From contig JAOZNY010000037.1 of assembly GCA_029933565.1 (NCBI GenBank), positions 1 through 18,596 of the forward strand: a stretch of 18,596 nt of DNA. The letters run 5' to 3'. A program made the position numbers and the translations under genes. Source of the DNA: Bacteroidales bacterium. GTDB taxonomy: Bacteria; Bacteroidota; Bacteroidia; Bacteroidales; F082. Each line of letters begins with the position of its first letter. Within the stretch, counting starts at the first letter, position 1. The notes beneath the pieces were generated by a model, which saw only the letters and a list, made by a program, of their open reading frames with translations, was not told where the DNA came from and did not search any database. Below are positions 1 through 7,769 of this stretch, piece by piece.

Positions 1-138
1 CCTTTTCATAATAATTAAATATTGTGAAGCGAAATTACAATTATTAATAAGTAGGGGAAATCTACCGGAAATAAACTTACTAAAAGTTGATTACGTTTTA
101 TACAAAAAACAAAAAAATTGATTGGATTTATTTATAAC

Positions 139-168
139 ACACCCCTGATTCCCCTCTCAAGAGTGGAT
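139..168. repeat. Possible degenerate copy of a C-rich palindromic dispersed repeat
   Basis: The segment reads as a C-rich stretch running into CCCCTCTCAAGAGTGG, an imperfect inverted repeat (CTCT-ca-AGAG with flanking CC/GG and one interrupting T). It stands out in an otherwise very AT-rich spacer. I recall similar CCCCTCTCAAGAGGGG-type palindromes scattered between genes in Bacteroidota genomes, so this may be a decayed copy. That link is from memory and not tested. Apart from this, I see nothing gene-like in positions 1-259. Confidence 0.3.
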
Positions 169-259
169 AGTAGGAAATCACTTTTTTTGTTTCTATTCAC
201 AATATCTTAACTTTTAGCAACTTCAATAAAAATAAATGATTGAATTAAGTTTAATTAAT

Positions 260-973
260 CTAATAGAACAAGTTACTGATTTCATTTTTTAAATCGCTAA
301 ACCTTTTTTGGTCGCAATGTTCTGAATAAATACCAATAAAACTATGAGCCGTTTCTTTAATGAATAATGATGCTAAAAATGAATCGAACAGATGATAATT
401 ACAATTATTTTTAATTTTATCCATTTTACTTCTGAAATCTTCAAATTCTACAAAACCAGGTATCTCAAAAAAGTATCTGTTATTATTATCATTATCTTGA
501 TATACACCATTTTCCAACTCAACAAACTCAAGATATTTTTTATAATAAATCAAACTTGTATAGGCAGCAACTTTTCTGTCACCCATTAAAACGATTCCAT
601 CCTTTTCCAACTCATCAATAAGCAAGGGTATTTCTTCAGCAGTTTTTGTATTAATTCGTACAGCCTGAAAATCCTTGTTGAGAAATGACATTTGTCCAGG
701 AAATATCCTAATATCCTTGTGAAGCCTTGACTTTAATTTATAGGCCGCTTTTAAAACATTATCCTGAAAACAGTTTTTCTGGTGCTTTGCTAAAAGGAAA
801 ATATGCCTGTCACTCACATGCCTTTGGTTAGGAGGAAAATTTTGAAGAGCATAATAATCCGGTTCCGGATTAGATTCTAGTACAAGATAATTGAATTTTT
901 CACTTAATGGCGAATGGCCTACTTCGAGGTCAACTGTAAAACATGTTAAACCTTCAAACTTTACTTTTATCAT
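260..973 (-). CDS. Conserved-looking hypothetical protein, 237 aa
   Basis: I do not recognise a named family. The protein is soluble-looking, with no signal peptide or membrane segment. It has a hydrophobic/acidic middle (about residues 75-130, including EEIPLLIDELEKDG) and a charged C-terminal third with two Cys-containing stretches (NNCNYHLFDSF and YSEHCDQKRF). The frame can be extended to a TTG at 1015, but I chose the ATG at 973. A Bacteroidota-type promoter element (TATTTTTG) covers 1013-1020, so the TTG would lie inside the promoter, and the extra residues are Ile/Lys-rich spacer-like sequence. It is the last of a run of minus-strand genes, 190 bases downstream of the HIT gene, and is probably transcribed on its own. 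Function is unknown. The ORF is long and intact, so I am fairly sure it is real. Confidence 0.7.
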   Translation of the reverse strand: MIKVKFEGLTCFTVDLEVGHSPLSEKFNYLVLESNPEPDYYALQNFPPNQRHVSDRHIFLLAKHQKNCFQDNVLKAAYKLKSRLHKDIRIFPGQMSFLNKDFQAVRINTKTAEEIPLLIDELEKDGIVLMGDRKVAAYTSLIYYKKYLEFVELENGVYQDNDNNNRYFFEIPGFVEFEDFRSKMDKIKNNCNYHLFDSFLASLFIKETAHSFIGIYSEHCDQKRFSDLKNEISNLFY

Positions 974-1012
974 AGCACTAATTTTTATTTTAATGATTCC
1001 TACTAACTTTCT

Positions 1013-1044
1013 CAAAAATAAAGATTATCTACCAATATATCAAT
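1013..1044 (-). promoter_or_regulatory. Candidate Bacteroidota promoter for the 237-aa gene
   Basis: On the minus strand ATTG (1044-1041), a 20-base spacer and TATTTTTG (1020-1013) fit the Bacteroidota consensus TTTG-N19-21-TAnnTTTG, with one mismatch in the -33 element. Transcription would start near 1006, leaving a leader of roughly 30 bases before the ATG at 973. Confidence 0.4.
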
Positions 1045-1163
1045 GCTTTAACAATTATTTCCATTGTTATTTTTGATGTTAACCGTTTAATAATTAATTT
1101 CCTGTTTATCTAATTCTTAGAAACTCAGACAAGATTTTTTAACATTGGTATTACTTTTATGTG

Positions 1164-1565
1164 TTATAATTTATCAAATTCTAAACTTATTAGTTCAGCA
1201 AGTTTTTTAAACTCGTTGTTAGTAAACGTCAATTTGGGTTGTTTAAAATCCATATCGTAAATAGAATTTATTGGAATGAGATGAATGTGGGCATGTGGCA
1301 CTTCAAGTCCAATTACAGTTATTCCCATTCTTTTACAACTAACTATTTTCTCAATTGCTATTCCAACTTTTTTTGCAAAAGCAAATAAGCCTTTATATTC
1401 ATTGTCTTCAATATCCAATATGTAATCAGTTTCATTTTTAGGAATTACAAGTGTATGCCCTTTGGCAAGTGGATTAATATCCAAAAAAGCATAATAGTTT
1501 TCTGATTCTGCAATTTTGTAAGATGGGATTTCTCCTCTAACAATTTTTGTAAATATGGTAGCCAT
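1164..1565 (-). CDS. HIT-family (histidine triad) nucleotide hydrolase, 133 aa
   Basis: The histidine-triad signature HAHIHLIP is at residues 91-98. By analogy with HINT proteins the middle His (93) would be the nucleophile acting on the alpha-phosphate of AMP-linked substrates. The N-terminal half has the usual HIT layout (FTKIVRGEIPSYKI, then FLDINPLAKGHTLVIPK), and the total length is typical of the family. The protein is cytosolic. The frame is open upstream to 1640, but that extension reads through the arm of the greA terminator and encodes an unlike leader, so the ATG at 1565 is the start. The leader upstream is purine-rich without a Shine-Dalgarno site. HIT family membership is very likely. 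The natural substrate cannot be told from sequence. Confidence 0.93.
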   Translation of the reverse strand: MATIFTKIVRGEIPSYKIAESENYYAFLDINPLAKGHTLVIPKNETDYILDIEDNEYKGLFAFAKKVGIAIEKIVSCKRMGITVIGLEVPHAHIHLIPINSIYDMDFKQPKLTFTNNEFKKLAELISLEFDKL

Positions 1566-1576
1566 GATTTTTCTTA

Positions 1577-1584
1577 CAAAGTTA
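1577..1584 (-). promoter_or_regulatory. Candidate -7 element for the HIT gene
   Basis: TAACTTTG on the minus strand matches TAnnTTTG exactly and lies between the greA terminator and the HIT start. I find no good TTTG at the -33 distance, and the start site would fall only a few bases before the ATG, giving an almost leaderless message. This makes the call tentative. Confidence 0.25.
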
Positions 1585-1638
1585 ATTATTAAAATAAAGC
1601 AGAAGGGGGAAATAAAGGGAATATGTAAATAAGGACAC

Positions 1639-1673
1639 AAAAAAACCGCCTTGCTTTCAGCAAGGCGGTTTTA
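1639..1673 (-). terminator. Intrinsic terminator after greA
   Basis: A perfect 10-bp GC-rich stem (CCGCCTTGCT at 1646-1655 and AGCAAGGCGG at 1659-1668) closes a 3-base loop. It is flanked by an A-run on one side and a T-run on the other, so it could work in both directions. On the minus strand it is followed by seven U residues. It begins 16 bases after the greA stop, which assigns it to greA and separates greA from the HIT gene. Confidence 0.93.
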
Positions 1674-1689
1674 TGCAGTAGGTGTAATT

Positions 1690-2160
1690 TTATCTTGTAA
1701 TCTCAATAATTTCAAATTGAATTGTTCCTGCAGGAACAACAATATCAGCCTTATCGCCAACAGATTTACCAAGCAAACCTTTTGAAATTGGAGAGTCTAC
1801 TGATATTTTGCCTTCCTTAAAATTAGCTTCCTTTTCAGGCACTAATGTGTATTTCATTTGTGCACCATTTTTCAAGTTCTTTATGGTAACTGTTGAAAGT
1901 ATGTATGCTTTTGAACTATCCATTTTCGATTCATCGATAATTCGAGCGATACTAATAGTATGTTTTAGTTTAGATATTCTAAGTTCAAGCATTCCCTGAT
2001 ATTCTTTTGCAGCATCATATTCTGCATTTTCAGAGAGATCACCTTTGTCGCGAGCTTCTGCAATCTGTTTTGACGTAGCTGGTCTCTCTACTCTTTCGAG
2101 CACATCCAACTCATCCTTCAACTTCTGCAATCCTTCTTCAGTAAAGTATTTCGATTCCAT
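1690..2160 (-). CDS. greA: Transcription elongation factor GreA
   Basis: GreA binds the secondary channel of RNA polymerase and stimulates transcript cleavage in backtracked complexes. The 156-residue length is standard. The N-terminal coiled-coil hairpin covers about residues 1-75 and carries the signature ARDKGDLSENAEYDAAKE. The catalytic acidic tip residues are D41 and E44. The C-terminal FKBP-like domain (about 82-156) includes SPISKGLLGKSVGDKADI and ends FEIIEITR. The ATG start at 2160 has an A/T-rich leader. Upstream lies a hairpin with T-runs on both sides and, beyond it, a TAnnTTTG element, so the gene may have its own promoter with the hairpin inside its leader. A strong terminator follows the gene. 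Identification is secure. Confidence 0.98.
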   Translation of the reverse strand: MESKYFTEEGLQKLKDELDVLERVERPATSKQIAEARDKGDLSENAEYDAAKEYQGMLELRISKLKHTISIARIIDESKMDSSKAYILSTVTIKNLKNGAQMKYTLVPEKEANFKEGKISVDSPISKGLLGKSVGDKADIVVPAGTIQFEIIEITR

Positions 2161-2192
2161 TTTATTAATTGTTAATGTACTTATAATAAGCC

Positions 2193-2227
2193 AAAAAGAC
2201 CCTTAACTAATTAAGAGTCCTTTTTTT
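2193..2227 (-). terminator. Hairpin terminator after the PorV-like gene, or greA leader attenuator
   Basis: On the minus strand GACTCTTAA, a 4-base loop and TTAAGGGTC form a 9-bp stem with one G-U pair. The stem is extended by A5/T5 pairing and followed by five U residues. It lies between the stop of the PorV-like gene (2272) and the start of greA (2160), so its simplest role is to end the receptor/giant-protein/PorV-like operon. On the plus strand it is followed by seven T residues but has a C-A mismatch there. Confidence 0.7.
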
Positions 2228-2234
2228 GAAGCGG

Positions 2235-2267
2235 CAAAGATATAAAGAAATCTATTGCTTCTATAAA
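2235..2267 (-). promoter_or_regulatory. Candidate greA promoter
   Basis: TATCTTTG (2242-2235, minus strand) is an exact TAnnTTTG match, with a weak TTTA (2267-2264) 21 bases upstream at the -33 position. It sits just after the stop codon of the PorV-like gene. A transcript would start near 2228 and run straight into the hairpin at 2193-2227 before reaching greA. Confidence 0.35.
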
Positions 2268-2271
2268 TGTT

Positions 2272-3357
2272 TTAGAAATTAAGCACTATGCCTAAACTAT
2301 GGTTTCCATTGAAACTTACAGACTCTCTGTAAGAATAATCGATACCAAAACTACTTCCTTTTTCTTTGTTAATTGGCACCTGAACAGTAGCACCCAGACT
2401 TAATCCACTACTTAGGTTTGTTTTTTCGGCGGTCTCAATATCATCCCAAATACCTTGTTCATAGGTATAACCTATACGTAACATAACCCAGTTTTTCAAG
2501 TTTCCTTCTACTCCCAGAGCAAACTGGTCTTTGGAAAATGAATTTGAGAAGAAAGTACCTGCAAGAACTAAACTATAATCTCCTCCAAAAAGAAAATCAT
2601 AAGAAGCACCTATTGTAAGCATGGTCGGCATTTCGAACCCTTGAGATCTTTGCTCAAAAGTATAGCCATTATCAACGCCTTTCATTTCAATAAGATCTTT
2701 AAAAGACAAGCCATCACCTGAGAATTTCATTTGAGGTCCAACATTTTTAAGAGCAACACCAAAGGCCATTTGGTCATGCTCACCAGTTACATATTGAATA
2801 CCTGCATCAATTGCAAATCCAAAGGCAGTAACATCAGAAATTGATTCTGATACACCTTTGAAAACAATACCACCATAAATACTATTTGAAAAGGCCTTGG
2901 CATAAGAAATGGCAAAGTTCATCAAACTAGGTTTAAAGGTTCCAAGTCCACCATCCGGACTACTTCCGTTGGTAATTTGAATTTCTCCAAAACTCATGGA
3001 CATTACCTGTATACCAAGTACACCTGATTCACCAACTTTTTGTGTTAAGCCAAATGCAAAAATACTAGTACCAGTACCTTTAAGCCACTGGGTATGTGAA
3101 AATATTATTTCTGTTTTTTTCGTGAATGCCGTACCTGCAACATTTCCCCACATTGCTTCAAGTCCCCTAACTCTTGCCATATTGGCGCTTCCCCAGCCAC
3201 TGCTACGAGCCCAGGGATTTATTAAAAGTTCGGAAGCCCCAGCTTGCCCCGATCGGTCTTTATTACCGGCAAAAGCAGGACTTACAAATGCTATTACTAA
3301 TAATGCAATCAGATATTTATAAAGATTAGTCATACCTATTATTTTTTTCTCGTTCAT
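2272..3357 (-). CDS. PorV/PorQ-family outer-membrane beta-barrel protein
   Basis: This is an exported protein of 361 residues. A signal peptide ends at about residue 30 (YLIALLVIAFVSPAFA, then GNKD). The mature N-terminus GASELLINPWARSSGWGSANMARV, of which this is only the family-diagnostic start, resembles the GasfL-x-aRsaamGgA opening of the PorV/PorQ/UPF0164 family. The usual WNPAGLA-like motif is altered to WGNVAGTA. The rest is a series of amphipathic strands ending GIVLNF, with a terminal Phe as in outer-membrane barrels. PorV proper carries T9SS substrates away from the SprA/Sov channel. This paralogue follows a giant exported protein by only 11 bases, which suggests a matched partner role. 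The start may be the ATG at 3357 or the one at 3333, which gives a tidier signal peptide. It is probably not the housekeeping PorV. Confidence 0.75.
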   Translation of the reverse strand: MNEKKIIGMTNLYKYLIALLVIAFVSPAFAGNKDRSGQAGASELLINPWARSSGWGSANMARVRGLEAMWGNVAGTAFTKKTEIIFSHTQWLKGTGTSIFAFGLTQKVGESGVLGIQVMSMSFGEIQITNGSSPDGGLGTFKPSLMNFAISYAKAFSNSIYGGIVFKGVSESISDVTAFGFAIDAGIQYVTGEHDQMAFGVALKNVGPQMKFSGDGLSFKDLIEMKGVDNGYTFEQRSQGFEMPTMLTIGASYDFLFGGDYSLVLAGTFFSNSFSKDQFALGVEGNLKNWVMLRIGYTYEQGIWDDIETAEKTNLSSGLSLGATVQVPINKEKGSSFGIDYSYRESVSFNGNHSLGIVLNF

Positions 3358-3368
3358 TATCTTTTGAA

Positions 3369-6300
3369 TTAGAATGTGTTAAGGTCAGGAACCCTTTGCA
3401 TGCTGAACCATTTAATTACCCTTTCACCTACTGGCGATTTAATATGGATATAATAAACACCACCAGAAACAGGGACACCTGCAAAGTTTTTAATATCCCA
3501 TTCAATACTTGTAGTTTCCTGCATATAATCCTGCTTATTGATATCCTCACCAAATATAACAGGGGCAACACCACCCACATCAACTTTAAATTGTCTGATC
3601 TTTGTACCAGAAACATCAAAAATTGTTATTGTACATTGTTTTGGAATATTAGTAATCTTAACCCTGGTATCAAGTGCATTATTTTCATAAGCTGAATATG
3701 CATAATAAGGATTAGGAACTACATTAATAATATCCATATGTGATTCTGCAACATCTGGAACATCATAGCCTGTTGCTATTCCTTCGGTACTAAACTCATA
3801 CATTGGATAACCTCCATTAAGGTCCATGCCCGGATGTACTGTATCGAGAGGTATTAATGAATAATGTCTATCGTATGGTTTATTAATCCTGATTTTTACC
3901 GTTAGTTCATTTGATAACCATTCTGCCTCAGGATTTTTTAATGGCATTCCAGTGTACATTATGTTAGTATAATACAAATGTTTTATACCATATAATGGTG
4001 ATTGAAACAGTGTATCCAGAGTTTCAATAGCATTTCTTCCGGCATCATAAGCAGGCGATTCGATAATAAAGTCAAATGGTCCTAATTCCATTTCTACTTT
4101 ATCGTGCCTCATTACATAAACATAATGTTTACCACCCATAACAAACTCTCCCATCGATCCTTTAATAATTTCTGAAGTAGGATTGAAGAGCATATCACGT
4201 CCATTTTCTTCAACAAGCCATGAATCTTCACCAAACATAAGGTTTAGCCTTTCGCCTGTTTCAAGGTTAAGTGCATAGCCTGGGAACCAACCCATACCAT
4301 GATCACTAATATAGTTAGCATCATTAGGATTATCACTAGGACCATCACCAATAGTAGCATAATTTCCATCTTTATCAACTGAAGCATGACGTCGTAATGA
4401 GAACCTAGGAGCATTTCCTTCTGCCAGTTCTTCATAAAAACTCATCTCCAAAACTGGTACTCTCGACCATTTTGACTTATCAGGAGTAAAAACAATATCA
4501 ACACTTGATAACTTATATAGTGGAGAACCTCTTTTAGCCAAATCGCTAAATGCAGGTCCAACTTCACTTTCCAACGCACTATTTTCACCAGGTGTATTAT
4601 TACCAAAGGCTGTCATTGCATAAGGCGCCCAAGTACCACCCAATACTTTCTCATAGTTCTCGTCGGGGTCCCATGGTTTATTTGGATCTCTCGACATATT
4701 CCAGTCGTTATCAGCAGATGAACCACCTTCACCAGCTTTATAGGTTCCTGATCTAATCCAGTTCAATGGGAAACCAGGCACATCAATATCTGGAATACCT
4801 CCAAGCCACATGTTTGTACTGTCACTAACTTCAATTGAAGAACTTATGTATCCATTATTATCAGATAAGATATAGTACATTGCCTTTTGATCCTGGTTGT
4901 TACCAACATTGTAAGGGCCGGGATAATAAGGTTGAGAAATATTTACAGACAAACCAATTTCAGTAAATAACTGCTCATTTACTAATAATGTAGTTGTATC
5001 TGATTTATAAATTTCCCCTGAATTTAAATCTTTCATATACCATTTTGCAACCATTTTAGAGGCAGTATCTCCCCTTAAAATAGCATCACCTACAACATCG
5101 TATAATCTTACATGCTCAAAAGTATCCAACCACAACTCAAATGTGCTATTTATAACATTCAAAGGATCGATTACTCTAACGTCAATTGGTCCATGGTTCT
5201 TTTTATAAACCGGATTGTAAGCTATTGGATAATCGGCATCTCCAAAAATATTGTCAGGTCCTGCTGGTGATTTTGAAAGAATCTCTTCAACAGTTTCATT
5301 GGTAAATTCAAGATTTGCGCCACCATTACCATTACCTGCTAATCGGGTAATTTCAGGTACGTCTCCATATTCTCCATTTATCTTTGTACCATTAACTACT
5401 TTATGAGGAACACCTACATAAGTTTTAATATTCTTTCTACCTGCAAGATAAGGCATGGTTTGTCCAAGATGTCCTACAGGTGGTTCATCGGGTTTATATG
5501 GTGCATACAAATTGTAACCATAGGCAATAGCCATATAATAATATTGCTTATGATTAATAAGTTGAATATCGCCTTCAGCAAAGAAATCCTGAGTAACTTT
5601 AAAGGAATGTGAAATTCCATTATCGCCACCATTAACCATTTCTTGAGGAACATTGGCACCCAAACTCTCATTAAAGTTATAATTAACTACCTGAGTTACA
5701 CCATTTTTAACGTCAAACTCTGCAATTAATCGTGCAAGGTCGGCATCGTAAAGGCTTTCAACACTAACCTGAGGGTTCTTTAATTGGAATATCTGATAAC
5801 CTTCAAAATAGTAAACAGAATCACTACGTTCTCCATCTTCTCCTCCGGGTAATGGTTGAATAATATTTGGATCAAATTCAGCATAAGCCTCATTATAGTT
5901 ATTTGAATTTGGTGAGTTCGAAATATAAATTATTATCTCTCTGTCCATTTCGCGTATTGCCAAATCAGGAGCATCAGGCCCATCAATTACCTTAAAACAA
6001 TTATCGAATAATGCCTGGCATTTATCATCAACTACCCTTAATAATTCAACCGATTCAAATGGCCCACCTGAAGTAGCACGTGCCCATGGAATACCAACTG
6101 TAATATAATTTACAGCCCCCGACTCAAGGGTAAATGGCCCTGCCGATTGCATAAATCGTCTATCACCCGGAGCATTAGGAGAACCAGCATTTCCGGTTTC
6201 TTCAGTCCAGTAAAAACCATTTTGGGTATAACCACCATTTGGAGGTAGTCCACCTGTTCCCCAGTTACAAGGGTCAGAATCGCCCGGGAACATGAAATCA

Positions 6301-7718
6301 CATTCTGGTCCAACAACACCTAAAGAATATGCATCGCCGCCATAGCGCATTACTTGTCCGTTTTTCCAGAGACCTCTTAAATAGTTATAGTAATGAGTAG
6401 CTATTTGTGGGTCACCCTGATTACCACCACTATTGTTGTGGTACACAAAACGGCGCATTCCAAATCGCTCATCATCTTTAATACCGTTACCAAAGTTTAC
6501 ACCATTTATACTCTCATCACAAATTTGTGCCCAAGTAGTATCGTCATTAATAACTGAGTATTCGAACTTTGGATTATCCATTCCATCAGGATCCATATAA
6601 GGTCCCTGGAAAAAGTCAACACCAATGGCAGGTGGTTGTTCACCATAAGATTCTGGTTCGCCATTACCATCAATGGCAGCACCATTGTAGCAATAACCAA
6701 GTCCACGTCCAACATCGCAACCTACAAAATCATCCCAGGCATAACCAAGGTCGGTATCAACCCATGGCGACATATAAGTATTGGTCAACTCAAAAGTTGA
6801 ACGGTTAATTATTTCATAACTATAAAACGTCATATTATTAATAACGTCGTTTGTTGCAAAAGCAAAAGCCTGTGCTCTAATCTCCATACCAATGGCAGCA
6901 CCATTAGTTTCTGTATGTATATTTCCTTTATCGTTGAAAACCCACCACAGTGTTTGGTCACCTTTTATAACCTGGTCGGCAAGGATACTACTACCCTCTT
7001 TTAGCGAACCTTCAATTTCTTCTTCTTTTGTAGGAATTTTAGTATGGCATAATTCGTTAGTAATATCATAATAAGGATAATCACCGTCTTCCCAATCGTA
7101 GTCACCATCGCCTCCAATATCAAAGAAAGGGGCTAAGTAGTAACTCTGTCCAAGATTAACATCGCCATGAGCTGGCCAGTTTTGGATTTCCAGAGGAACT
7201 GAATAACCATCATCAGGGGTATACACTCCTGTTTCAGGATCAAATTGTGAAATAAACTTATCAACCATTTCACGTGTCATACGAAAATGCTTGTCGTATT
7301 GAGCACAAACCGCATCATCAATTGCAGCAGTTCCATCAATTGTTAGAGGGCCTGTCCAATAATCAATACCTACTTGGCGATAACGCAGGGCAGCAAGTTT
7401 CAACTGGTTGTTAATGTCGAGTCCACCAATCCATAAGGATCCGGAGAACATAGATGTTGCAGAGCCTTCTTTAGGAATGAAGTATTTTGAACCAACTCCA
7501 CCTGGTAAATCCCACCACATATCGCCACCGGTATTTATCCTTGCTTTTACATTATTAATGTCAAGCCATTCGAAGCCTGCTGCAGGTGCGCAACCGGCAG
7601 TAGTTTGCTTCAAGTTAGCATTTTGGCTTTTTTCGAATTTATATTCTTCGGCATAGGACTGATTTATTATCAGTAATGCAACTAAGCCAATCATTAATCC
7701 TCGAAAAATATTTCTCAT
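3369..7718 (-). CDS. Giant exported protein with C-terminal FlgD/T9SS-like sorting domain, about 1449 aa
   Basis: A signal peptide is clear (MRNIFRGLMIGLVALLIINQSYA, cleaved before EEYKF). The mature N-terminus has a pattern I associate with very large Bacteroidota surface proteins: FSGSLWIGGLD, then LRYRQVGIDYWTGPL. The body is rich in Asp, Gly, Asn and aromatic residues, with Asp-rich patches such as GGDGDYDWEDGDYPYYD that could bind calcium, and many dispersed cysteines that could form disulfides. The last 110 residues form an Ig-like domain (VVPNPYYAYSAYENN, then ITIFDVSGTKIRQF, then SGGVYYIHIKSPVGERVIKW) like FlgD-Ig or type A T9SS sorting domains, followed by a short tail ending PDLNTF. 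I chose the ATG at 7718. An ATG at 7751 in the same frame is possible. The gene lies between a TonB-dependent receptor and a PorV-like gene in one operon. Enzyme activity or ligand is unknown. Confidence 0.85.
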   Translation of the reverse strand: MRNIFRGLMIGLVALLIINQSYAEEYKFEKSQNANLKQTTAGCAPAAGFEWLDINNVKARINTGGDMWWDLPGGVGSKYFIPKEGSATSMFSGSLWIGGLDINNQLKLAALRYRQVGIDYWTGPLTIDGTAAIDDAVCAQYDKHFRMTREMVDKFISQFDPETGVYTPDDGYSVPLEIQNWPAHGDVNLGQSYYLAPFFDIGGDGDYDWEDGDYPYYDITNELCHTKIPTKEEEIEGSLKEGSSILADQVIKGDQTLWWVFNDKGNIHTETNGAAIGMEIRAQAFAFATNDVINNMTFYSYEIINRSTFELTNTYMSPWVDTDLGYAWDDFVGCDVGRGLGYCYNGAAIDGNGEPESYGEQPPAIGVDFFQGPYMDPDGMDNPKFEYSVINDDTTWAQICDESINGVNFGNGIKDDERFGMRRFVYHNNSGGNQGDPQIATHYYNYLRGLWKNGQVMRYGGDAYSLGVVGPECDFMFPGDSDPCNWGTGGLPPNGGYTQNGFYWTEETGNAGSPNAPGDRRFMQSAGPFTLESGAVNYITVGIPWARATSGGPFESVELLRVVDDKCQALFDNCFKVIDGPDAPDLAIREMDREIIIYISNSPNSNNYNEAYAEFDPNIIQPLPGGEDGERSDSVYYFEGYQIFQLKNPQVSVESLYDADLARLIAEFDVKNGVTQVVNYNFNESLGANVPQEMVNGGDNGISHSFKVTQDFFAEGDIQLINHKQYYYMAIAYGYNLYAPYKPDEPPVGHLGQTMPYLAGRKNIKTYVGVPHKVVNGTKINGEYGDVPEITRLAGNGNGGANLEFTNETVEEILSKSPAGPDNIFGDADYPIAYNPVYKKNHGPIDVRVIDPLNVINSTFELWLDTFEHVRLYDVVGDAILRGDTASKMVAKWYMKDLNSGEIYKSDTTTLLVNEQLFTEIGLSVNISQPYYPGPYNVGNNQDQKAMYYILSDNNGYISSSIEVSDSTNMWLGGIPDIDVPGFPLNWIRSGTYKAGEGGSSADNDWNMSRDPNKPWDPDENYEKVLGGTWAPYAMTAFGNNTPGENSALESEVGPAFSDLAKRGSPLYKLSSVDIVFTPDKSKWSRVPVLEMSFYEELAEGNAPRFSLRRHASVDKDGNYATIGDGPSDNPNDANYISDHGMGWFPGYALNLETGERLNLMFGEDSWLVEENGRDMLFNPTSEIIKGSMGEFVMGGKHYVYVMRHDKVEMELGPFDFIIESPAYDAGRNAIETLDTLFQSPLYGIKHLYYTNIMYTGMPLKNPEAEWLSNELTVKIRINKPYDRHYSLIPLDTVHPGMDLNGGYPMYEFSTEGIATGYDVPDVAESHMDIINVVPNPYYAYSAYENNALDTRVKITNIPKQCTITIFDVSGTKIRQFKVDVGGVAPVIFGEDINKQDYMQETTSIEWDIKNFAGVPVSGGVYYIHIKSPVGERVIKWFSMQRVPDLNTF

Positions 7719-7769
7719 GATATTATTTTTTTCTTCTTTAATCATTTTCAATTCGCTAGGTTTTATCTG

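Noticed and set aside
1..259. Possible partial gene at the left edge
   Set aside because: Stops are frequent in the frames I read and no protein motif is visible; it looks like spacer apart from the repeat-like segment at 139-168.
1050..1075. AACAAT...ATTGTT hairpin followed by T residues
   Set aside because: The stem is only 6 AT-rich base pairs and the T-run is on the plus strand, where no gene ends; not a credible terminator for the minus-strand genes.
1566..1640. N-terminal extension of the HIT protein to 1640
   Set aside because: The extension runs into the greA terminator and adds residues unlike any HIT protein; the ATG at 1565 gives the standard length.
2996..3322. Plus-strand open frame of 108 codons opposite the PorV-like gene
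   Set aside because: It is a shadow of the signal peptide and first strands of the minus-strand gene, Pro-rich and without recognisable domains.
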